Shown here piece after piece: positions 56,221-64,000 of a stretch of DNA of 64,000 bases. Origin of the DNA: Gelatoporia subvermispora B (taxonomy: Eukaryota; Basidiomycota; Agaricomycetes; Polyporales; Gelatoporiaceae); NCBI GenBank assembly GCA_000320605.2, contig KB445819.1, forward strand, positions 1 to 64,000. Direction: 5' to 3'. The position numbers and the translations under genes are program-made. Numbering within the stretch: the stretch's first letter is position 1; each line of letters opens with the position of its first letter. The notes below the pieces were generated by a model that saw nothing but the letters and a program-made list of their open reading frames with translations, was not told the origin of the DNA and did no database searches.

Positions 56221-58908
56221 TCAGACACCTCCGCCGCTCTTCTCTACTGGTATTCTCAGTCTCTCCGACTTGACCTGCGTCGGCAACACAGGCGCGAAGA
56301 TGACCTCCCGAAGCTCCGCGCAAATCTACCACGTATACATTAGGACATCCTCACAGGAAGTACTTGATCCAACCAACTCACCTCGACAAATTCGTCGAAA
56401 TCCACGTCCTTCGTGCGATTGAACCCAGCTTCCTCGAGCACATAATCATAATCTTTGCTCTTCAGCCCATCATACCCAGGGAGGCCCTGGATGAGGTCAA
56501 ACACGTCCCTGTGCGGCAGACGCTCATGGCCCTCTAGCGACTCCGCCGCCGCCGCGGGCGCTGCAACGCGCACATGGTCTACGAACGCCTTCCGGAGCCT
56601 CTCGACCTCGCCCGCCTCGAATACCGCACGGCTGTAAATCATGTCCGGCGCGCGTCGCAGCCTGCGCTCGGTACCGAGCCCGAGGATGCTCTCGACACGC
56701 TCGAGGAAGCCCTTCGCGTCATAGTGTGGCACACCCTGAGGTACGGCGTTCGGCGGGAGGCCCATGCTCGCGAGGAACTTGGCCGCGCGGGCTATCTCCG
56801 CGTCCTTCCGCGCGCGAGACCAGTTCAGCTCCTCGGCCATGATATCGACAACGCGCGGGAGTGCGTTCAGTGCGGCCTGAGCGTTGAGGAAGGAGAGACG
56901 CGTGCGGCGGGCGAGGACGTCCACAGCAGTTTGGGCATACTCGTTCCGGACGGCATATCGTACTTCGGCTTCGATAACTTTGGCGGAAGGTCAATCACGA
57001 ATCGATGGACATGAGATGCATATACTCACAGGGGTAACCAGGGGCTAGTTTGAGTCCGTGCAAAGGCCAAACCTCGCCGGTAGGCTGAGCGAGCGAGCAA
57101 ACCGTCCAAGCGCGATCACCATAATTCTCGGCTAGGTGCTTCGCAACCTCGGTGTCCAGACCATACTGTTGACAAGTGCGGTGAGATAATGATTACAAGT
57201 CAGACTGGGAATACGCACCCGTTGAACGAGACCAATAAACATATTCCGGCTCCAGCCATCGCTCCCGACAAGCCGCAGCTTCTCCGTGACACAGCCGTTC
57301 TTCGGCTTCAGCCCAAAGACCTCGACCGCCTTATCGACTGTCTCCTCTGCCATAGCGCGGTACGTTGTCCACTTCCCGCCGGCGATAGTCAAGAGGCCGC
57401 TCTCCGAGACGTGAATCATATGGTTCCGTACCAGGCCCTCCGTGCTCGCCGCATTCGGGTTGCGCACAAGCGGTCGCAGCCCAGACCACGCACTGAGGAC
57501 GTCCCCGCGGCGGACTTTGATGTCCGGGCTCAGATACCGCCTGACCTCCTCGAGCACCCAGCGGATCTCCTCCTCGGGCGCACGAGGCTCCGTCTCGACA
57601 TCCGCGGGAGTGTCTGTGGTACCCGCGATCGTGTTGCCTTGCCATGGGAGGAAGAAGATGACACGCCCGTCGGACGTGGCAGGGTCTAGCAGACCCATAC
57701 GCCTCGGGGAGTAGTAGTTGGGGAGTGTTACGTGGATGCCGGCTGAAGGCTGGACAATAGGGGTATGTGAGGGGTTGTCCATAGTCAGAAGAGCGTCAGC
57801 GAAGGGACCGGTTGCGTTGATGATGCCCTGCACAAAGCGTAAACGACCAGTGAGCATTGAACGGGTACAAGACATACCTTGGCTCGAACTTCCCATTCGT
57901 TACCCGTCAGCTTGTCCTGAACACGAGCGCCACATAATTTGCCTGATCCCGAGTCCTTCTGGAGTGATGTAACCTCGACATGGTTCGCAACGATAGCGCC
58001 TTGTTGTACTGCGGTCAAAATGAGCGCAACGTTCATCCGGGAGTCGTTGTGTTGTCCTACGGCCCAAAAGGTTATTGATAATTCTAGATTCGGAGTGATG
58101 CAAACTCACCATCATAATATACCAGTGCACCAACTAGTCCATCACCCTTGAGCATTGGGAAAGCTTCAAGGGCTTTACCCTTGCTCATGAGGTACGACGA
58201 CTCCATGTTCTCCTTTCCGGCCAGCAGGTCGTACATCTTACAACCCGCCCAATAGTATGGGATTTGCCAATACCTAGGATAGCATGAGCATGTCGCGTAC
58301 TGACAGTCTCGATTACTAACTTGTAGATGGGTAGCATGATCGGTAGCATTGCAGACAGGTAGGGCGCTGTCTGCAGGAAGATCCGTCGTTCGTGCAAAGC
58401 TTCGCGCACTAGCTTGTATTGCTCATAGTCCAGTTCCATGACGGCCTTTTGCAGATAGCGAACACCTCCATGTACTAGCTTGGTAGACTTTGACGAAGTT
58501 CCTGCGCATCACCGACATATGACGACGTCTCCTCACTCAGATTATACTGCAAGACATACCAGAGCTGAAATCATCCCCCTCAACGAGTGCGACTTTCAAA
58601 CCTCTGCTGGCGGCATCGACAGCCACACCAGCCCCTGTCGCGCCCCCTCCTACGATCAACAGGTCAAACTCCTCGGGATACCCGTCGCCCTGGCGCGCTG
58701 ACGACGCGCGCAGGGCGTTCAGCATATTTTCGCGCGACGGTGGGGTCCATGGCGGGGGTGGTCTGCGGCTCTCCTTAGTCGAGGGCGGGTAGGACGGGCC
58801 AGAGTTGAGGTAGTAGTAGCCCGCACCGGTGGCAGCGAGGGTGGAGCCCGACACGATGGCGAACGTGCGCCGCGAGAGCAGCGCACGCAGCCTGGCGCGC
58901 ACGGACAT
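56221..58908 (-). CDS. GUT2: FAD-dependent mitochondrial glycerol-3-phosphate dehydrogenase
   Basis: Eight exons on the minus strand, 58908-58560, 58501-58321, 58273-58110, 58056-57878, 57827-57219, 57165-57030, 56977-56382 and 56325-56221, join in phase for about 772 residues. A basic N-terminus and a short hydrophobic segment ([19 protein letters not shown]) suggest import to the mitochondrial inner membrane. The FAD fold is marked by [19 protein letters not shown]. The family motifs [28 protein letters not shown] and [16 protein letters not shown] follow. The enzyme oxidises glycerol-3-phosphate to dihydroxyacetone phosphate and passes electrons to ubiquinone, serving glycerol use and the redox shuttle. 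Its C-terminal domain is complete, with a short last exon encoding a polar tail. All introns are 51-59 nt. The call is firm. Confidence 0.95.
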
Positions 58909-59535
58909 GGCGGGCAACGGCGAAAGGGTCGGCTACGACAACGGTAGCGACAAAGATGGAGGACGCTGGGTGGATATGACTTGGAATAACATCGCCTCCT
59001 TTTCAAGGGTCTCCTGAGGACGGCCAGGATGTTCCTGCCGCAGATTGGGGGTCTTGTCTCCGGCCCTACCACGGCCCGGCTTCCCGTCCCTTTATCGCGC
59101 ACTACATAGGTCCTTTGGTCCGTGTATGCAGGAGGAGCGCAGCCTGCAGGTACCGTTGGCGTGTCGATGTTCGTGTAGCTGGCTTTCCAGTCCAGCTGCG
59201 AACGTGCGCAAACGGGAACATTCACATCTATATATATTGTTCTGTATCCTTATCAGAATCCGAGGAATGTCCGCGTTTCTTCGCCTGCTGGCACTGGCAA
59301 CATTGATTGCAATTTTCGAAACGTTTCCTATCGCTGACTATTATCGTGACAGGAACTCAGAAGCTCCAGATCACAGCGTTGTAGTCAAAATGTAGGCTGA
59401 ATGTAGAGATTGAGTTGTGCATCTTCCACCGAGCACATGTCGTCAGCGGTTTCCAGGCGCTGATCCAGCACCAGCGGCTTACCATTCAACTCACTCGAAG
59501 CCTAGAAGGTAGCAGCCGTTTCCGTGCACCACACA
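58909..59535. other. intergenic region upstream of GUT2 and the F-box array
   Basis: Divergent upstream region of the dehydrogenase (minus) and the F-box-like copy (plus). No gene, repeat or RNA is supported. Confidence 0.4.
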
Positions 59536-60781
59536 ATGCCTGAGCAATGGCTTCCCATAATTTTAAACTACGACATACTCAGATATGTCTTCGAGTTCAG
59601 TCGAGAGGTCGGAGATGGCCCAAGGACATTGGCATGCGCTGCGCGGGTCTGCAAGGCATTCCTCTATTACGCACTTGATACCCTCTGGAGCCAGCTGCCC
59701 TCAATAGTACCTTTGATGATGCTATTGGGCATCGGTTTCGATGATATTTGGGATAGTCCGGAGGTAAGTACAAATCCTAGATGTGCCGGTCTATACACCC
59801 GTTGCAACGAGTCACCTCACAACGCTATAGCTGGTAGACGCAACGATCACGGACGAATGTTGGCGGAGGTTCCGAGCGTATGCATCGCGGATACAACTAT
59901 TGACAATTGTGACCGACTCAGTCCAAGCCCGTGTTGCTCGGCCTTCGGGAGCTGAGTTTGACCATCCATTCGCCCAACATTCATGTCTTCTCGTTCCTCA
60001 TCCCCCTAGGCTTGCATGCGATAAAGATTGAGATCGAAATCTTGCGGAGGGTGTGTTTTCCTGAAGACCTTCTTGACATCATCCATTCTCGCAGTCCACG
60101 CATCCGTATCCTGTCATTGAGCCTCTCTGCTCGGATACCTTCATGGCGTCTTTCCATGTTCCAAGATCTGCGCAAAGTAAGAATCTGGACATCAGAAAAT
60201 CTTGCGGGCCCGCTCAGCTCTAGGGTGCTGTATACTGCTGTGCAGGTGGAGAACTTGAAGGAGCTCGATCTCAGGCTTCATCAAAATTTTCACAATACCA
60301 TACAACCGGATAACTCCTCCTCCAAAGCTTTGCAAGACCTTTACATACGTGTTCTGAACCTCAAATGCTCTGCTGTCTTGTAATTCCTAGCAGTTATTTC
60401 TTCTCCCCACCTCACCTCACTCGGCATCACGAATGAATCAGAGACATCGTCCTGCTCTCTGTGTGGACGTTACATCTCTTTGGACATGATCGGGAACCGC
60501 TGGGCAAACTGAATCCAAGTTCTCCACATCATGCTAATTGGGATCACAGCGATCCGACGAGGCTTTCGGTTCTGCAGGACATCAAGGTCGTGTGTCGAGC
60601 AGCCTCCAACATCTTCACATACATCGCCTTATGCCTTTCAGCTATACCGCAACTGCGCTCGTGGAGGCTGCCTCGCAAATCACGGTTTCTCTCCCAAACC
60701 TTGTCGTGATAGACAGTTCCAAATGGTGCAGAATGAAGGACGCAATGAAGGCAGCGCGCAGCAACTCACGCGACGTACCGT
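59536..60781 (+). pseudogene. decayed F-box protein gene, copy 1 of a local array
   Basis: The start is well formed: MPEQWLPIILNYDILRYVFE then LACAARVCKAFLYYALDTLW, an F-box like that at 61751. An intron (59764-59830) leads to an exon whose frame breaks near 59935, where the continuation LLGLRELSLTIHSPNIHVF is in another frame. Later pieces still match the intact copy, for example SPHLTSLGIT with CSLCGRYISLD, and HIHRLMP followed by VEAASQITVSLPNLV. They are interrupted by stops (near 60380 and 60510), and the leucine-rich middle is shortened. It ends at TGA 60779-60781. This is a pseudogene of the same family as 61751-63420. Confidence 0.75.
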
Positions 60782-60859
60782 GACTATGATCCGCCGTCTT
60801 GAGATTTCGTGGAGACGATTCGCTACTTTCATCTGTTCACAAATCATTTACGCCGTATC

Positions 60860-61037
60860 TTTCGCCAGCTGTGCTGTCTCGTCACCCTTATCGTTAGGTT
60901 CAAACGCAATCCTACCCGGCCATCTTGCTCTCTCTGCGGTCACAACTTCTCTTCAAACATCCTGAAATATCGTCACGTTACATTTCGTGTCATATTGGAC
61001 TTCCGGCACGGCGAGAATCGATACACTAGCCTTTGAT
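60860..61037 (+). pseudogene. fragment of a third F-box family copy
   Basis: Directly after copy 1, a segment reads CCLVTLIVRFKRNPTRPSC, then SLCGHNFSSNILKYRHVTF and a short end. It aligns with the part of the intact gene that reads SPHLTSVNIAF, CPLCGIYVSLDVV and EVRIMFFY. No F-box or leucine-rich part is attached. It shows that at least three copies once stood here. Confidence 0.55.
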
Positions 61038-61750
61038 GCTTCCTAACTCTTCTGTAAGACGCGAATTCTCCATATTATCCTGTCAAATATTACGGAGTCC
61101 CACACACAAGAGCTGGCGATTTAGCTTATCCGAATAATACTCCAAACTTTTCGAAAAGCCTGATCAGACCTTTTGCATTTTCAATTACATTCCGATGAGT
61201 CGGATTAGTCTTTCTTGTCCTACGATGTTCAAACATACCCGTGGTAAAACTGAATGTCATCAACCATTTGTAAGAGGAAGCTCAACAAGTCATCAAATTA
61301 AAAATACGATCTGGTCACATTTTAAAGAAGCTGCGACATCTTTACTTTCACTAGTCTATGCCCCTCCACTATGCAGAGGCTGTCTCGCTAATTTATATCT
61401 GGTTCCTACATTCTGTTCTTCACGTCAGTAGTACTGACATTGCGCAAGTAAAACAGTGCAAATACTTGATCGTTTACAGCTGATTGGGTGCGAAGGACAC
61501 AGTGAAGCTAGTGCGAAACAATGGTCGCACTATCACAGGTAATGTACCTCGACAATGATAGTCGTGTCGTCTTGAGTCACCGAATGAGTTCCTGGTCGAT
61601 GACTCGATAGTCGATACTCAAATCGATAGATCGACGCTTAGAATTGAACATTGACACGTGACCCGACATTTTGGCTACCGCAGTACTTCAGGTTTCACGA
61701 GTCCGAGTCTGGCTCACGACCGAGCCACCTTCGACTCTTCTGGCTGTGGT
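61038..61750. other. spacer between F-box copies
   Basis: A/T-rich spacer with no supported gene. A sequence rich in TCGAT and GTCGA words at 61560-61640 looks like low-complexity or decayed repeat DNA. Confidence 0.35.
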
Positions 61751-63420
61751 ATGCAGTGTCTACACCCCGTTTTCCACAACTATGATGTGCTTCGAGAGAT
61801 CTTCGAGCTTAGTCTTGACCTCCCATACGGCAGAAGGACAGTGGCACACACAGCTCGGAGCTGCAAAGCATTCCTCCATGTCGCTCTCGATGTTCTTTGG
61901 AGCGACCTCGATGATATCATTCCATTAACCGCGCTCTTGGACGCCAATATTGTAGACGATTCTGTTGCAGGGGTGGAGACCCAAGCTGTGGTGAGTGTTT
62001 GCCGAGGCCACAGGAGCGAGTACTAAGTTGTATCATGACGATTCTCCGATGCTCTTTCCAGGCACCTCGAGCCACAATCTCGGACGGAGACTGGTATATA
62101 TTCCAGTGTTATGCACGAAGGGTTCGCAAGCTATCAATCCAGAATGATTCCATGTCTACCTCTGTCTTGTCTGCAATGCTTCGTAGAGCACGCGGACAGC
62201 CCGTATTGCCCGGACTTGTTGGGTTGAAGTGGGCCACGGAATCAAGCTGCAACACTGCGTTTGTTCGACTTCTCCCCCCAACTCTGTGCTGGTTGCACGT
62301 CGATGCACGTTTTCGTCACGGCGGTTCGCCGCCCCTGGATCTCCTTAGTGCGATCTATGCGCAGATTCCCCATGTTCGCACCCTAACCCTCTCGGTCAAC
62401 GGCCCTATATCATTATCGGGCATCTCGTTATTTCGAGACCTCAAAAGCTTAACAGTGATGCAGCCCGATTGTTTCGATACTACAATTGACTTGGGAGCGG
62501 TACAAGCTGCAGCGCACCTAGAGGATTTGCAGGACTTTCGGATAGATCTACCTCGTATTTGTCCTGACACCATCCAATGGAGTGATACCTCGTTTCAAAC
62601 CCTGAAGAAACTGAAGGTCGTGACTCTGGAGCAGCACTGGTGCAACATGATAACGCTGCTTTCCGCCATCACTTCTCCTCACCTTACGTCGGTCAACATT
62701 GCTTTTGGCCGAACTCAAGAGTCGCCTCATTGCCCTCTGTGCGGGATCTACGTATCACTGGATGTAGTGAAGAAGCGCTGGACAGACTGCCTGCAGGAAG
62801 TCCGCATTATGTTCTTCTATCTTCCACGAAGAGGGAGCGTCACAGGGAAGCACTATGTCCTGAGTCTAAGGGATTTGTTGGAGCCCCTGTATGCCCTCCG
62901 CAAACTGCGAATACTCGAAATATCCTTACAGCATGTGATGAAGGCCGCGACTCCCGAACTGGAGGAAGCGGATGTGTGGAGAATGGGCAATGCTTGGCCA
63001 AATCTCGAGTCTGTCAAAATCGAAGCCGCTGGGGTTGGGGAAGACGAATTTGCGGCTCCTCCGATACAGTCATGGGTCTGCCTTGCCTTACAATGCCCAA
63101 GACTACACACGCTCGACGTGCCTGCTGCTAGGCTCGCATCTCTACCAGAACAGGTCATACAACACACTCGTCTCGCCACCCAGAACGATTGCCCCCAAAG
63201 TGGTCTACGACATCTCTTGATCCATCGTCTCATGCCTCAGCACTCTGCTGAACCGGCGTTCACGGAGGCCGCTTCGTTGCTTTGCGATACCTTCCCGGAC
63301 CTCGTCTTCAACGGCAAGATTGATTGGCGCATCCAGTGTCCCGAGTGGTCGAGGTTGCATAGTGCGATGGAAAAGCAGCGAAGGTATGCCAGAGATGTGC
63401 GCGACAAGTGCGATGGGTAG
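61751..63420 (+). CDS. F-box protein with leucine-rich-repeat-like C-terminus, intact copy
   Basis: Two exons, 61751-61990 and 62062-63420, give 532 residues. The N-terminus is an F-box-like helix set (LHPVFHNYDVLREIFELSL, then ARSCKAFLHVALDVLWSDL) as found in many Agaricomycete F-box proteins. It is followed by irregular leucine-rich segments and a CPLCG motif in the middle. F-box proteins bind Skp1 and present targets to an SCF ubiquitin ligase; this lineage-specific family is large and of unknown targets. The ATG at 61751 is the first in frame; a longer open frame upstream has no ATG. Two decayed relatives lie just upstream on the same strand. Confidence 0.75.
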
Positions 63421-64000
63421 CTCGTAAATACTCCGAATAAGAATACTAGGAGGAGACAATCTCACTAATGGCGACTCTGGGATCTGTGTGCTTTCCTGCC
63501 ATGATGTTGGTAACACTCAGCAATGTACATTCACCATGAATGATGGCCGCCCGACACAAACTGAGTTCTCAGAAGAACCAATGATCATAATTACGATCAC
63601 AGTGATTTGCTGTGCATTCGCCGTTCGATTTTCTGACCAACATTGAATTCGACAATGTGCCGTAAAGTCCAGCCGGCATCTTTGCCATTCACCCGATCTC
63701 GGACAGGTTTAAGTTCCACATGTTACACGGTTATTCGCATATCGCGCCATTGTTACACCATTGCTGTGGTAGAGAACACAGAGACTACCAACTTTGTACC
63801 GCTGGCACAGTCACGAGGCGTTGAGGCTCAGAATACCCTTGCGCAGCGGCGTATGTGATGTTTGACGACTCGCTGACTCTGGCCCGACGGGAACGATTGA
63901 CAGGATCGATGGATCAACAGGATTGGCACGCGATAGACCATTTGGCAGTGAAGGGCAGGGAATCAGCGTATTCCTCCCTCTAAGGGGACCCGACCATCTG
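63421..64000. other. 3' end of window, no recognised gene
   Basis: Flank of the F-box gene. Short open frames have no recognisable content. No repeat is seen. Confidence 0.35.

Noticed and set aside
1..64000. CRISPR arrays, prophage or bacterial operon features
   Set aside because: The sequence is eukaryotic with spliceosomal introns; no regularly spaced direct repeats of CRISPR type were seen.

Overview
This window reads as nuclear DNA of a basidiomycete fungus, most likely a wood-rotting Agaricomycete such as a polypore. The evidence is many GT-AG introns of about 48-60 nt that split nearly every gene, codon use rich in G/C at third positions, and the gene families present: tandem aryl-alcohol dehydrogenases, a secreted GH16 beta-glucanase, a P450, a sedolisin relic and tandem F-box genes. 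I rebuilt gene models by joining exons in phase on the given strand. Family names come from motif recognition, not from a database search.

Layout. 1-214: 3' end of an unknown gene. 806-4593: two tandem aryl-alcohol dehydrogenases (aldo-keto reductases). 4873-5935 (-): unknown multi-exon gene. 7830-10302: RhoGAP with a divergent CRAL-TRIO (Sec14-like) domain. 10640-18452: a regulatory block with a long gene-poor stretch rich in TGACTC motifs, a Gcn4-like bZIP gene, and a second gene in which a similar bZIP region appears fused to a large fungal-specific protein. 18800-20900: repeats, including two decayed LINE-tail copies. 21322-24878: GH16 glucanase and a GDA1/CD39 nucleoside diphosphatase. 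25056-28070 (-): SSH4/EAR1-type SPRY adaptor and a RING protein. 28356-30585: HOS3-like histone deacetylase. 30828-31930 (-): mitochondrial SAM carrier. 32287-39198: two ICMT-like methyltransferases (-) on either side of repeat-bearing DNA and a Ser/Pro-rich single-pass membrane protein (+). 39346-44675: fragment of an unknown gene and a Rif1-like HEAT protein. 44977-46461: a coiled-coil gene with apparent frameshifts. 46874-52129 (-): P450 and cyclopropane-fatty-acid synthase-like enzyme. 53455-54197 (-): sedolisin pseudogene. 56221-58908 (-): mitochondrial glycerol-3-phosphate dehydrogenase. 59536-63420: F-box array with one decayed copy, one scrap and one intact gene.

There is no obvious biosynthetic cluster. 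Most genes are ordinary housekeeping or wood-decay genes. The most unusual items are the predicted bZIP fusion with a GC-AG intron at the junction, the TGACTC/TATA-like block upstream of the bZIP pair, the dead sedolisin with Pro in place of its catalytic Ser, and several local duplications at different stages of decay (dehydrogenases, methyltransferases, bZIPs, F-box genes, LINE tails).
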